Assembly (NCBI RefSeq): GCF_000383615.1
Contig: NZ_KB911591.1
Coordinates: 1 to 64,000, forward strand
Length of the DNA stretch: 64,000 nucleotides
Reading direction: 5' to 3'
DNA from: Streptomyces canus 299MFChir4.1
Lineage (GTDB): Bacteria > Actinomycetota > Actinomycetes > Streptomycetales > Streptomycetaceae
Positions 51,792-61,480 of the stretch are shown here, piece by piece. A program made the translations under genes and the position numbers. The notes beneath the pieces are model-generated. The model was not told the DNA's origin. It saw only the letters and a program-made list of their open reading frames with translations, and made no database searches. Numbering within the stretch: position 1 is the stretch's first letter; every line of letters begins with the position of its first letter.

Positions 51792-52676
51792 TCAGTCGCC
51801 CCGAAGCATGAGCTCCCGCAGGGCCTTCGCCACATCCGCCGGTGCCTCCTCCGCCATGAAGTGGCCGCAGGAGACGGTCGCATGGCGAAGGTCGTCGGTC
51901 CATGCCTCCCACAGCGCGGTGGCCTCGTAGCCGAGCGCGGCCCCCCAGTCCTGCTGGAGCACGGTCACCGGCATGCCCAGACGGTTCTCCGCGGCCCGGT
52001 CGGCCTCGTCGTGCTCGACGTCGATGCCGGCGGAGGCGCGGTAGTCGGCGACGATCGACGGCACCGCCTCGCGGCAGGCCCGCAGATACTCGGCACGGAT
52101 CCGGGGCGGGATCGCGTCGGGCCGCTTCGCCCAGACGTCGAGGAAGTGGCCGAAGAACGCGTCCGCGCTCGCGGAGATCATCCGCTCGGAGAGACCGGGT
52201 GGCTGGGCCATGAGGTAGAGGTGGAAGGCGACCGTCGCCGACGTGCCGTGCAGGGCGCCCCACATGTCGAGCGTCGGCAGGACGTCCAGACAGGCCAGGT
52301 GGGAGACCGCGTCCGGGTGGTCGAGGCCCGCGCGGAAGGCCACCAGCGCGCCCCGGTCGTGCCCGGCCAGCGCGAACCGGGGGTGCCCGAGCCGGTGGGC
52401 GAGGGTGACGACGTCGGCCGCCATGGTGCGCTTGGAGTACGTGTGGGGGCCGTCCTCGCGCGGCTTGTCGCTGTCGCCGTAACCGCGCAGGTCGGGGCAG
52501 ATCACGGTGTGGTCGGCCGCGAGGTCCGCCGCGACATGGCGCCACATCAGATGGGTCTGCGGGAAGCCGTGCAGCAGGACGACGGGCGTGCCGGTCCCTC
52601 CTACGGCCACCTGGAGGGACACGTCCTCGGCGACGGGAACGCGCTGGTACTCGAAACCGGGAATGGTGGGTTTCAC
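51792..52676 (-). CDS. alpha/beta hydrolase, epoxide hydrolase/haloacetate dehalogenase-like
   Basis: A 294-residue hydrolase with nucleophile Asp107 in GHDRGAL, HGFPQTHLMWR (oxyanion and epoxide motif HGxP), CLDVLPT and the His in SCGHFMAEE near 272. Asp as nucleophile points to epoxide hydrolase or haloacetate dehalogenase and rules out esterase activity. Which of the two cannot be decided, as the halide-binding residues are not clear. GTG start; divergent from the SARP regulator. Confidence 0.88.
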   Translation of the reverse strand: MKPTIPGFEYQRVPVAEDVSLQVAVGGTGTPVVLLHGFPQTHLMWRHVAADLAADHTVICPDLRGYGDSDKPREDGPHTYSKRTMAADVVTLAHRLGHPRFALAGHDRGALVAFRAGLDHPDAVSHLACLDVLPTLDMWGALHGTSATVAFHLYLMAQPPGLSERMISASADAFFGHFLDVWAKRPDAIPPRIRAEYLRACREAVPSIVADYRASAGIDVEHDEADRAAENRLGMPVTVLQQDWGAALGYEATALWEAWTDDLRHATVSCGHFMAEEAPADVAKALRELMLRGD

Positions 52677-52792
52677 GGTAGGGCTCTCTCAGATCGGGCG
52701 GTTCAGGGGAGGCGTCCGGACCCGGAGTCGCCGATGTCCTCAGGATCCGGGGAGCGAATGAGCAACGGATGAACGCGTGTACGTTGAGGTGT

Positions 52793-54772
52793 GTGCGCGT
52801 GGTCGAGTTCGGAGTCCTGGGGGCCGTTGCCGCCTGGGACGAGACCGGGGAGCCGATCGCCCTGAAGGGCCCGAGGCATCGCGCCGTGCTGGCCCGCCTC
52901 CTCGTCGCCCGCCGCAGGGTCGTGCCCGTTCCCCGCCTGGTGGAGGACCTGTGGGCCGGGAACCCGCCGGCGGACGCGGTGGGCACCCTCCGGACCTTCG
53001 TCGCCGGGCTGCGACGCGCGCTGGAGCCCGAGCGGCCCCGCCGGACGCCCTCCCGCCTCCTCGTCACCGAGGGTCCCGGCTACGCACTGCGCGCCGAACC
53101 CGCCCACGTCGACGCCTGGCGGTTCGAGCACACCGTCGCCGCCGCGGCCGACCTGCCTCCCGCGCAGGCGGTGCCGCGGCTCACCGAGGCTCTGGAGCTG
53201 TGGCGCGGCCCCGCCTACGCCGACGTCGCCGAGGAACCCTGGGCCCGTGCGGAACGCTCCCGGCTCACCGGGCTCCGCCTGACCGCCGTGGAACGCCGTG
53301 CCGAGGGCCGGCTCGCCCTCGGCGCCGCCGCCGACGCGGCGGCGGACCTCGACGCCCACGTGGCCGAGCACCCCTGGCGGGAGGACGGCTGGCAACTGCT
53401 CGCCCTCGCCCTGTACCGCTCCGGACGCCAGGCCGACGCCCTGTCCGTCCTGCGGCGCGCCCGAGGACTGCTGCGCGAGCACCTCGGCGTGGAGCCGGGC
53501 CCGCGGCTGAACCGCACCGAGCAGGACATCCTGCGGCACGCCGAGCACCTGGACCCGGGCCCCTCGGACCCGGCCGCACAGGTGTGGGCCGAGGCCTCCG
53601 CGGCGTACGAGAGCATGGTCCCCCCGCGCGCACGCACCCGTCTGGAGTCGACCGCGGTGCTCATGCGGGACCTCGCCGTCACCGGGGGCGGCGGACTGGA
53701 GGCGGCACGACGGCACCGCGCGGCGGCCGTGGCGGCGGCCGAGCAGCTGGGCGACCCGGAGCTCACGGCCCGCGTCATCGGCGTCTACGACGTCCCCGCC
53801 GTCTGGACCCGCTGCGACGACCCGGCGCGGGCCGACCGGCTGGTGGGCACCGCGGAACGCACCCTGCGCCTCCTGGCGCCGGGCGCGCACGAGGCGGCCA
53901 GGGCACGGCTCCTGGCCACCGTGGCGGTGGAGTCCCGCGGCACGCTTCCCGACGGGAGGCGCGCCCTCCACGCGGCCCACCAGGCAGTGGAGAGCGCACG
54001 CCGACTCGAGGACGCCGACCTGCTCGTCTTCACCCTCAACGGCCTGTTCATGCAGAGCTTCGAGCGGACCGGCCTCGCCGCCCGACGGGACGGGATCGGC
54101 GCGGAGATCACCGAAGTGGCCGTACGGCACGGCCTGTTCACCTACGAGGTCCTCGGCCGGCTGATTCGGCTGCAAGCCCACTGCGCCGCCGCCGACTTCG
54201 CGGCCGCCGACCGGCACGCGGCGGCCGCCGACGCGCTCGCGGAACGCCACGAACTGCCTCTCGTCGCCGTCTTCACCACGTGGTACCGCGCCCTGCGCAC
54301 CGCGGCGACAGAGCCCCCGCACGTCGGCGAGTCCGCGTACCGGGAGGCCGCCAAGTCCCTCGACGGCGCGGGCATGCCGGGTCTGGAACGCGGACTGCTG
54401 CCCCTTGCCCTGCTGTGCCTCAGGCTGCACCACGGCCTCCCCGTCACCGCCGACCCGCACACCGACTGGGGCCCCTACGAATCGTGGGTGCGCCCCCTGT
54501 TGCTGCTCGCCGAAGGACGCGACCGGGACGCCGTGCGCCTGTTGGCCGACGTCCCCTCCCCGCCCGGTGACCTGGTGTGCGAGGCGCTGTGGTGCCTGCT
54601 CGCCCGCGCGGCGATCCAGGTGGGCGACCGTGCGCTGATGCGGCGCGCCCGGAGCGCACTCGAACCCGCCCGGGGCGAACTCGCGGACGCCGCGAGCGGA
54701 CTGCTCACCGCGGGTCCGGTCGCGGACCATCTGGACGCACTGGCCTCCGCGTTCACCGTGCACGCATCTTGA
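52793..54772 (+). CDS. SARP/BTAD family transcriptional regulator
   Basis: A regulator of about 659 residues. An OmpR-like winged helix (about 1-95; VEFGVLGAVAAWD, LKGPRHRAVLARLLVARRRVVPVPRLVEDLW) is followed by a BTAD bundle (about 95-245) and a long helical repeat region resembling TPR arrays to the C terminus. The AfsR NTPase domain is absent, so it is a SARP with extended BTAD/TPR. Start is unclear: GTG 52793, GTG 52799 (better spaced from GAGG) or ATG 52769. No biosynthetic cluster is adjacent; the divergent hydrolase is a candidate target. Confidence 0.88.
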   Translation: MRVVEFGVLGAVAAWDETGEPIALKGPRHRAVLARLLVARRRVVPVPRLVEDLWAGNPPADAVGTLRTFVAGLRRALEPERPRRTPSRLLVTEGPGYALRAEPAHVDAWRFEHTVAAAADLPPAQAVPRLTEALELWRGPAYADVAEEPWARAERSRLTGLRLTAVERRAEGRLALGAAADAAADLDAHVAEHPWREDGWQLLALALYRSGRQADALSVLRRARGLLREHLGVEPGPRLNRTEQDILRHAEHLDPGPSDPAAQVWAEASAAYESMVPPRARTRLESTAVLMRDLAVTGGGGLEAARRHRAAAVAAAEQLGDPELTARVIGVYDVPAVWTRCDDPARADRLVGTAERTLRLLAPGAHEAARARLLATVAVESRGTLPDGRRALHAAHQAVESARRLEDADLLVFTLNGLFMQSFERTGLAARRDGIGAEITEVAVRHGLFTYEVLGRLIRLQAHCAAADFAAADRHAAAADALAERHELPLVAVFTTWYRALRTAATEPPHVGESAYREAAKSLDGAGMPGLERGLLPLALLCLRLHHGLPVTADPHTDWGPYESWVRPLLLLAEGRDRDAVRLLADVPSPPGDLVCEALWCLLARAAIQVGDRALMRRARSALEPARGELADAASGLLTAGPVADHLDALASAFTVHAS

Positions 54773-55029
54773 CCTCGGTCGAGCCGGAGGCTCAGCGTTC
54801 GGGCGTTCACCGCGATTGAATGGCCGACTCCGCGGGCATCGGCCGGTACCGCTGCACGGTGACTATTGGGGGCCGGCTGGACGCCTTCCCACGGCGCCGA
54901 GTTGGAGCTGGGACAGGTCAGCGACACGTTCCGCTTGGTGCGGTGAGAACACCATCGAGGTCGAGGTGGCGACCCCCGCCGCATGTGCAGGTGGCCGTGG
55001 GCTGACCGACCTGGGATGAATCACGCGTG

Positions 55030-55662
55030 TCACTGGGGAAGAGTGCCATACAGGAACAGGTGGGGTTCGGGGGCCGCGTCGGGGTGGTCCGGGGTGAACT
55101 CCACGAAGGATTCGGACTCCACCGTCAGACCCGCGTCGCGCACCACGGCCACCACGTCCTCGGCGGCGAAACTGGTCGCCCGGACGGGCCGGCCCATGAA
55201 CTCGACCGCCAGGTCCTCCACGTCGGCCGGCACGGTGGCGAGGACCAGGGAGCCGCCCGGCCGCAGGGCCCGGGTCAGCCGTCCCAGCACCTCCGACTGC
55301 TCGGCGCGGGTCATCTGGAGCAGCGAGAAGTACACGCAGACCGCGTCGAACGAAGCCTGCTCCAGGGGCAGTTCACGGATGTCTGCGTGATGGAACATGG
55401 CCTGCGGAACCTGCCGCACGGCGAGGCCGACCATGACGGGGGAGACGTCCACCCCCAGCACCTCGTGACCCGCGGCCACCAGCGTCGACGCGGTGGGCCG
55501 GCCGGTGCCGCTGCCCACGTCCAGGACCCGGCTCCCGGGAGCCAGCCGCCCGAGCAGCCACTCCAGCGACGCCAGATGAGCTTCGGAACGGGCGAACGCC
55601 TTCTCGTACTCCAGGCCCAGCGCATCGAAGACCACTGCAGCCCGCTGCCCTCTGTCGGCCAC
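55030..55662 (-). CDS. class I SAM-dependent methyltransferase
   Basis: A 210-residue methyltransferase. Motif I is VLDVGSGTGRPT near residue 48, motif II GVDVSPVMVGLAV, motif IV FDAVCVYFSLLQM and motif V LRPGGSLVLATV. Small methyltransferase 11/25 type. GTG start after GGGGGGAGC. The 257 bases before it (54773-55029) hold no gene I can recognise. Substrate unknown; divergent from a flavodoxin-like gene. Confidence 0.9.
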   Translation of the reverse strand: MADRGQRAAVVFDALGLEYEKAFARSEAHLASLEWLLGRLAPGSRVLDVGSGTGRPTASTLVAAGHEVLGVDVSPVMVGLAVRQVPQAMFHHADIRELPLEQASFDAVCVYFSLLQMTRAEQSEVLGRLTRALRPGGSLVLATVPADVEDLAVEFMGRPVRATSFAAEDVVAVVRDAGLTVESESFVEFTPDHPDAAPEPHLFLYGTLPQ

Positions 55663-55760
55663 GACTCGCTCCCCCCTCGCGGTTTCCGGAATCGTAGCCC
55701 GGCGGCGCCCGTCCCCGGCCCGGCTTGCGGACGAAAGCCGAGGCAGGGCAGGGTTCGACC

Positions 55761-56213
55761 GTGGCCACCTTGCTGATCGTGCATCACACGCCCTCGCCCA
55801 ACTGCCAGGCGATGTTCGAAGCCGTCGTATCCGGGGCCACGGCGCCGGAGATCGAGGACGTCCGCGTCGTACGGCGCGCGGCCCTGTCCGCCACCGCCTC
55901 GGACGTGCTGGAGGCGGACGGCTACCTGCTCGGCACCCCCGCCAACCTCGGCTACATGTCCGGCGCCCTCAAGCACTTCTTCGACCAGATCTACTACCCC
56001 TGTCTCGACGAGACGCGCGGTCGTCCCTTCGGCTGCTACGTCCACGGCGGCAACGACGTCACCGGCGCCCTGCGCGGCATCGAGTCGATCACGACAGGTC
56101 TCGGCTGGCGCCGTACGGCCGAACCGGTGACCGTCACCGGCGAACCGGCCAAGGCCGATATCGAGGCGTGCTGGGAGCTGGGGGCGACGGTCGCGGCCGG
56201 GCTGATGTCCTAG
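55761..56213 (+). CDS. flavodoxin/NADPH-dependent FMN reductase-like protein
   Basis: A 150-residue flavodoxin-fold protein. The FMN phosphate loop is VHHTPSPNCQAMFEAV near residue 8, the isoalloxazine loop GTPANLGYMSGALKHFFDQIYYP near 60, and the third loop GNDVTGALRGIESI. It resembles WrbA/flavodoxin_5-like reductases of quinones. GTG with CAGGG upstream; the earlier in-frame ATG lacks homology. Its stop overlaps the response-regulator stop by four bases tail-to-tail. Confidence 0.88.
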   Translation: MATLLIVHHTPSPNCQAMFEAVVSGATAPEIEDVRVVRRAALSATASDVLEADGYLLGTPANLGYMSGALKHFFDQIYYPCLDETRGRPFGCYVHGGNDVTGALRGIESITTGLGWRRTAEPVTVTGEPAKADIEACWELGATVAAGLMS

Positions 56214-56905
56214 AGGGCGGTCTCCGTGGCGCCGCCCGGAGTGATGAGACCGCTCTCGTAGGCGAGGACGACCGCCTGGACGCGGTCGCGCAGCTCCAGC
56301 TTCGACAGGATCCGGCCGATGTGCGTCTTCACCGTCGTCGGACTGAGGAACAGCCGCTCCGCGAGCTCGGCGTTGCTGAGCCCGGTCGCCAGCAGCCGCA
56401 GCACCTCCAGCTCGCGCGGGGTCAGCCCGGACAGGTCCCGGTGCGGGTCGGCCGAGGGCACCGCTTCCTCGCGCTGGGCGAAGCGCTCGATCAGGCGGCG
56501 GGTGATCGTGGGCGCCAGCAGGGCGTCCCCGGACCGCACCAGCCGTACGGCGGCCACCAGATGCTCGGGCGTGACGTCCTTGAGGAGGAAACCGCTGGCC
56601 CCGGCGGTGAGCGCGGCGTACACGTAGTGGTCGAGGTCGTACGTGGTCAGGATGATCACGCGGATCTCGCCCGCGGTGTCCTCGGCGAGGATCCGCCGGG
56701 TTGCCTCGATGCCGTCCATGCCCGGCATCCGGATGTCCATGAGGACGACGTCGGGGCGGGTCCGCCGGACCGCGGCGACCGCCTCCGCCCCGTCCGCCGC
56801 CTCCGCGGTCACCTCGATGCCGTCCGCGGTCAGGATCATCCCGAACCCGGTCCGTACGAGGGCCTGGTCGTCGGCGATGACGGCCCGGAGCCGCTCGCCG
56901 CTCAT
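56210..56905 (-). CDS. LuxR-type (NarL/FixJ) response regulator
   Basis: A 231-residue response regulator: acidic pair in IADDQALVR, Asp57 in PDVVLMDIRMPG, switch Thr in IILTTYD and Lys in FLLKDV; C-terminal LuxR HTH LTPRELEVLRLLATGLSNAELAERLFLSPTTVKTHIGRILSKL. It follows its kinase gene directly; ATG 56905 or GTG 56914 (overlapping the kinase stop). Together they probably control the divergent ABC exporter at 58440, a common actinomycete arrangement for sensing cell-envelope stress or peptide antibiotics. Confidence 0.93.
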   Translation of the reverse strand: MSGERLRAVIADDQALVRTGFGMILTADGIEVTAEAADGAEAVAAVRRTRPDVVLMDIRMPGMDGIEATRRILAEDTAGEIRVIILTTYDLDHYVYAALTAGASGFLLKDVTPEHLVAAVRLVRSGDALLAPTITRRLIERFAQREEAVPSADPHRDLSGLTPRELEVLRLLATGLSNAELAERLFLSPTTVKTHIGRILSKLELRDRVQAVVLAYESGLITPGGATETAL

Positions 56906-56910
56906 GTCCT

Positions 56911-58209
56911 TCACGCCGTCCGCCACGGCATCTCCGCCCTGATGCGGAAGCCGCCGGCCAGGGTCGGGCCGGCCGTCAGTTCGCCGCCGTAGACCGCGAG
57001 GCGTTCGCGCAGGCCGATCAGCCCGCGGCCGTTCCCGTCCGCGGGCACCCCGTCGCGGACGGCGCCGGTGTCCATGACCTCGATCTCCAGCCGGTCGCCT
57101 GCCCAGCCGACGGTGACGACGGCCTCCGCGCCGGGCGCGTGCTTGATGGTGTTGGTCAGCGCCTCCTGGACCACCCGGTACGCCGCGAGGTCCACACCGG
57201 GCGGCAGCGGTTCCGGGGGCAGGGAGACCGCGACGCCGACCGGTGTCCCGGCGGCCCGCACCCGGTCGATCAGCGCGGCCAACTGCCCGAGACCGGGCTG
57301 CGGTTCGAGGCCGTCGGCGGGGGAGTCCGGACGGCCGGTGTCCGATGCGGCCAACAGGCCCATCACGTGCCGGAGTTCGGCCATCGCGGCCCGGCCCCCG
57401 GCCTCGACCGCGAGCAGCGCCTCCTTGGACCGCTCGGGAGCCACGTCCATGACCTTGCGCGCGGCGCCCGCCTGGATGACCATCACGCTCACATTGTGGG
57501 TCACGACGTCGTGCAACTCCGCGGCGATCCGCGCCCGTTCCTCCGCCACAGCCCTGCGTGTCGCCTCCTCGTGGGTCCGCTCCAGCGCGGCGAACCGGTC
57601 CCGGCTCGCCGCGAGGCGCCGCCGCCCGAACCGGACCACGCTGGCCAGCACCCCCGCCACCAGCAGCACCACCCCGGGACTCGACCACCCGGGCAGCACC
57701 GGTTGCGTCGACCGGAAGGCCACGCCGGCGAGGACGGCGGCGACGGCGAGCCCGGCCATCGCGCCCACCCGGTGCCGACTGTGCATCACCGCGCTGTACG
57801 TGCCGATGACGCAGGTCAGGACGTTGATCCAGGAGGCGTCGTCGCCGATGGCCAGCCCCGCGCAGAGCACCACCGCGAACACGGTCAGCGGAAACCGCCG
57901 GCGCGCCGCCAGCGGCAGCGCCGACAGCACGACCAGGACCCAGGGCGGTGCGGAGACCGGTTCCTCGATCCGCGCGCCCGGGAGCACGGGAGGCCGGGGC
58001 GGCACCGGCACGCCGTACTCGAACCTCGACACGCGCACCGGCCCGTCGCCGGGGTAACGCGACGCGACCACCAGCGCCACCACCGTCAGCAGCACCGCCA
58101 GCAGCACGTCGCACCACACCGACCGCCGTGACAGCGCGGCGCCCTTCGCCTCCGGCCGCAGCGCGGCACGCACCTGCCGACGCCATCCCCGCAGGTACTC
58201 CGTCTCCAT
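56911..58209 (-). CDS. sensor histidine kinase (NarX/DesK type)
   Basis: A 432-residue kinase. The N-terminal half has five hydrophobic segments (ALLTVVALVVA, WVLVVLSALPLAA, FAVVLCAGLAI and following). The HisKA_3 box is AELHDVVTHNVSVMVIQAGAARK with His233; the ATPase domain shows AYRVVQEALTNTIKHA (N box) and GNGRGLIGLRERL (G box). Membrane-anchored sensor of unknown ligand, paired with the next response regulator. ATG 58209. Confidence 0.93.
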   Translation of the reverse strand: METEYLRGWRRQVRAALRPEAKGAALSRRSVWCDVLLAVLLTVVALVVASRYPGDGPVRVSRFEYGVPVPPRPPVLPGARIEEPVSAPPWVLVVLSALPLAARRRFPLTVFAVVLCAGLAIGDDASWINVLTCVIGTYSAVMHSRHRVGAMAGLAVAAVLAGVAFRSTQPVLPGWSSPGVVLLVAGVLASVVRFGRRRLAASRDRFAALERTHEEATRRAVAEERARIAAELHDVVTHNVSVMVIQAGAARKVMDVAPERSKEALLAVEAGGRAAMAELRHVMGLLAASDTGRPDSPADGLEPQPGLGQLAALIDRVRAAGTPVGVAVSLPPEPLPPGVDLAAYRVVQEALTNTIKHAPGAEAVVTVGWAGDRLEIEVMDTGAVRDGVPADGNGRGLIGLRERLAVYGGELTAGPTLAGGFRIRAEMPWRTA

Positions 58210-58439
58210 GCGCTCATTGTCACCGTCCCCGGGCCCGCGGCGCGTCCGTCTGTACGACCAACGCACCCTCCACCGGGCGTACTTCGCAGGGATGACCCCG
58301 CCCGCGAGTCCTCCGCACGGAGGGCCGCATCTCAGTGCTCCGGCCGACGCGCCCGCGACCCGTCCTTCCCTACCTTCGCCAGGACCTTCACCAGGCCGGC
58401 AAGGACACGACCCGACGACCGACAGGACGGGCACCTCCC

Positions 58440-59132
58440 ATGACAGCAGTGATCGAACTGAAGGGCGTGGCCAAGCGCTACGACCACGCCGGCGCACCCG
58501 CGCTCGGACCGCTCGACCTCTCCGTCGACCAGGGCGAGGCCCTCGCCGTGACCGGTCCTTCCGGCAGCGGCAAGTCCACGCTGCTGAATCTCGTCGCGGG
58601 CCTCGACAAGCCGACCGAGGGCACCGTGACCGTCGCCGGGGAGCAGGTCGACCGCCTCGGCGAGCACGCCCTGGCCCGGTTCCGCCGTGAACGGATCGGC
58701 ATGGTCTTCCAGTTCTTCAACCTCCTCGACGACCTCACCGTCCTGGACAACATCCAGCTTCCCGCCCAGCTCACCGGAACCTCACGGCGCACGACGCGGG
58801 AGCGGGCGCACGAGCTCATGGCGGCCCTGGGCATCGAGAAGCACGCCCGCGCCTATCCCGGCCGGCTCTCCGGCGGCGAACGCCAACGCGTCGCCGTCGC
58901 ACGGGCATTGGTGAACCGGCCCGCGCTGCTGCTCGCCGACGAACCGACCGGGGCCCTCGACAGCGCCTCGGGCCAGGACGTCAGAGAACTCCTGGTCGAC
59001 CTGCACCGCGGCGGACAGACCATCGTGCTCGTCACCCACGACCCGGCCCTGGCCGAGGCCTGCGCGAGCCGCACCGTCCACCTCGTCGACGGCCATGTCG
59101 CCCTCGACTCCCGCACGGAGGCCGTGCGATGA
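58440..59132 (+). CDS. ABC transporter ATP-binding protein (MacB/LolD type)
   Basis: A 230-residue ATPase: Walker A GPSGSGKST near residue 40, Q-loop VFQFFNLLDDLTVLDNI, signature LSGGERQR, Walker B LLLADEPTGALD, H-loop THD. The small size and the ERIGMVFQFFNLL segment are those of exporters pairing with FtsX-type permeases. It overlaps the permease by four bases and is divergent from the two-component system, its probable regulator. Confidence 0.94.
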   Translation: MTAVIELKGVAKRYDHAGAPALGPLDLSVDQGEALAVTGPSGSGKSTLLNLVAGLDKPTEGTVTVAGEQVDRLGEHALARFRRERIGMVFQFFNLLDDLTVLDNIQLPAQLTGTSRRTTRERAHELMAALGIEKHARAYPGRLSGGERQRVAVARALVNRPALLLADEPTGALDSASGQDVRELLVDLHRGGQTIVLVTHDPALAEACASRTVHLVDGHVALDSRTEAVR

Positions 59133-61477
59133 CCGGCCCGCTCGTCCGCGTCGTACGCTCCGGGGTGGGCCGGCGCCGGGTCCAGACCGTCGTCATCGCC
59201 ATCGCCACGATGATGGCCGTGGCGGCGGCCGTGGTCGCCGGTTCCCTCATGGTCGTCTCGAACGCGCCCTTCGACCACGCCTTCGCCGAGCAGAACGGCC
59301 CCCACGTCACCGCCGAGTTCGACCCGGCCAAGGTCAGTGCCGAACGGCTCGGAGACACGGGGAAGGCGGACGGAGTCACGGCGAGCGCGGGACCGTATCC
59401 CACCACGATCCTCCGGGCGACCGACTCGTCAGGGCGCCGGCCTCCGGCCATGACCCTGGTCGGACGCACCGGTCCGCACGCGGACGTGGACGACCTGGAC
59501 CTCACGTCCGGCCGGTGGGCGAGGAAACCGGGCGAGATCGTGCTGAGCTCCTCCTACGAGGGGCCCGCCTTCACGGTGGGCGACACCCTGACGGCCGCCG
59601 GCACCACGCTCACGGTCGTCGGCTTCGCCACGTCGGCCGGCAGAACCGCCGAGGTGTGGGCAACTCCCGCACAGGTCAGGGCACTCGCCTCGAAGGACAC
59701 CCCGGTCACCGGCCAGATGCTCTACCGCTTCGACTCGGCGGGCTCGAAGGGCGCGATCGCCGCGGACCGCAAGAAGCTCCTCGCCGCCGTCCCGTCCGGG
59801 GCGCTCCTCGGCACCCGGTCCTACCTCGACACCAAACGCGCCGCCGACCAGGGAGCGGCCCCGACCATCCCGTTCCTCGTCGCCTTCGGGGTCCTCGGCA
59901 TCGTCATGTCGGTGATCATCGTCGGCAGCGTCATCAGCGGCGCGGTCGGCACCAGTCTGCGCAGGATCGGCATCCTCAAGGCCATCGGCTTCACCCCGCG
60001 CGAGGTCGTCCGTGCCTATGTGGCCCAGGCGCTCGTCCCGGCAAGCGTGGGCATCGCGCTCGGAGTCGTCCTCGGCAACCTGCTGGCCGTACCACTCCTC
60101 GACGACACCGAGCAGGCATACGGCACCGCCACCCTGTCCGTCGCCTGGTGGGTGGACGTCGTGGTCCCCGCCGGCGCGCTGCTGGTCGTCGGGACCGCGG
60201 CCTTCGTCCCCGCGCTGCGGGCCGGGCGGCTGCGCACGGTCGAGGCCATCGCCGTCGGCAGGGCCCCGCGCACCGGACGCGGTCAGTGGGCGCATCGCGC
60301 GGCCGCCCGGTTGCCGCTGCCCCGAGCGGTGACCTACGGCCTCGCCGGCCCCTTCGCGCATCCGGTCCGTGCCCTCGCGATGCTGCTCGCGGTGGCCTTC
60401 GGCACGATCGCGGCGACCTTCGCCGTCGGGCTCACCTCGTCACTGAACGAGGTCAACGCGGTACAGGACCCCGAGAACCGTTCCGCGGTCACCGTCTTCA
60501 CCGGCGGCCCGGGCGTCGCGGGCGGCGAGCACGTCCCGGCGCCGGGCACCCCGGAGCCCGAGCCGGCCGACCCGGCGAAGGTGAGCGCCGCCATCGAGGC
60601 GCAGGCGGGCACCGCCTCGTACTACGGGATGGGCCGGCAGGACGCCACCGTGGCCGGAGTCTCCGGAACCGTCCGGACGACCCTCTACCAGGGCGACTCC
60701 ACGCGTGGCAGTTACGCCATGATCTCCGGGCACTGGCTCACCGGCGCGGGCCAGGTCGTCGTGCCCGGCCGGTTCCTGGAGACCACCGGCACCGGGATCG
60801 GCGACACCGTGCGCGTGACCGTCGGGAAGCAGACGGCCACCCTGCGGATCGTCGGGGAGGCCTTCGGCTCCTCGGGTGACGACCTGGAGATCCAGGCGAA
60901 CCTCGCGGACTTCCCCGCGACCAGGCCTCAGGTGTTCCTCGTCGACGTGAAACCGGGCGTCTCCGCGCCGGAGTACGCCAAGAAGCTCGCCGCGCGGATC
61001 GAGCCCCTCGGCGCCGACGCCCGGGCCAACTCCCCTTCCGAGCGGGACAACTTCGTGGTCGTCCTGAACACGATGGCCGCGCTCCTCACCCTGATGCTCG
61101 TGTGCGTCGCAGGCCTCGGCGTCCTCAACTCCGTCGTCCTGGACACCCGGGAACGCGTCCACGACCTGGGCGTGTGCAAGGCGCTCGGCATGTCGCCCCG
61201 GCAGACCGTGAGCCTCGTCCTCGCCTCGGTGGCCGGTATCGGCGTGCTCGGCGGTCTCGTCGGCGTGCCCGCCGGATACGCGCTGCACGGCTTCGTGCTC
61301 CCGGTGATGGGACACGCGGCGGGCACCGACCTGCCCAGGTCCGTCCTCGACGTGTACGACACCCCGCAACTGCTCCTGCTGGGCCTGGCCGGTCTCGTCA
61401 TCGCCCTGCTGGGCGCGCTGCTCCCGGCGGGTTGGGCGGCCAGGGCCCGGACCGCGACGGTGCTGCGCACGGAGTAG
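59129..61477 (+). CDS. FtsX-like ABC transporter permease
   Basis: A 782-residue permease with two FtsX domains. Hydrophobic segments occur at about 20-45, 255-300, 345-370, 410-440 and 650-770; an extracytoplasmic MacB-like core follows helix 1. LGVLNSVVLDTRERVHDLGVCKALGMSPRQTVSLVL near 670 is the typical FtsX segment and also appears in the first half (LRRIGILKAIGFTPREVVRAY). Probably exports or releases lipids or antimicrobial peptides. ATG overlaps the ATPase stop; convergent with the AlaRS-like gene, three bases apart. Confidence 0.93.
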   Translation: MTGPLVRVVRSGVGRRRVQTVVIAIATMMAVAAAVVAGSLMVVSNAPFDHAFAEQNGPHVTAEFDPAKVSAERLGDTGKADGVTASAGPYPTTILRATDSSGRRPPAMTLVGRTGPHADVDDLDLTSGRWARKPGEIVLSSSYEGPAFTVGDTLTAAGTTLTVVGFATSAGRTAEVWATPAQVRALASKDTPVTGQMLYRFDSAGSKGAIAADRKKLLAAVPSGALLGTRSYLDTKRAADQGAAPTIPFLVAFGVLGIVMSVIIVGSVISGAVGTSLRRIGILKAIGFTPREVVRAYVAQALVPASVGIALGVVLGNLLAVPLLDDTEQAYGTATLSVAWWVDVVVPAGALLVVGTAAFVPALRAGRLRTVEAIAVGRAPRTGRGQWAHRAAARLPLPRAVTYGLAGPFAHPVRALAMLLAVAFGTIAATFAVGLTSSLNEVNAVQDPENRSAVTVFTGGPGVAGGEHVPAPGTPEPEPADPAKVSAAIEAQAGTASYYGMGRQDATVAGVSGTVRTTLYQGDSTRGSYAMISGHWLTGAGQVVVPGRFLETTGTGIGDTVRVTVGKQTATLRIVGEAFGSSGDDLEIQANLADFPATRPQVFLVDVKPGVSAPEYAKKLAARIEPLGADARANSPSERDNFVVVLNTMAALLTLMLVCVAGLGVLNSVVLDTRERVHDLGVCKALGMSPRQTVSLVLASVAGIGVLGGLVGVPAGYALHGFVLPVMGHAAGTDLPRSVLDVYDTPQLLLLGLAGLVIALLGALLPAGWAARARTATVLRTE

Positions 61478-61480
61478 CCG

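Noticed and set aside
54773..55029. A short open frame after the SARP gene (about 60 codons)
   Set aside because: No ribosome site, no homology and poor codon bias; may be leftover of a gene but unsupported.
51792..56213. Secondary-metabolite gene cluster around the SARP regulator
   Set aside because: No PKS, NRPS, terpene, RiPP or other core enzyme is present; the enzymes are generic.
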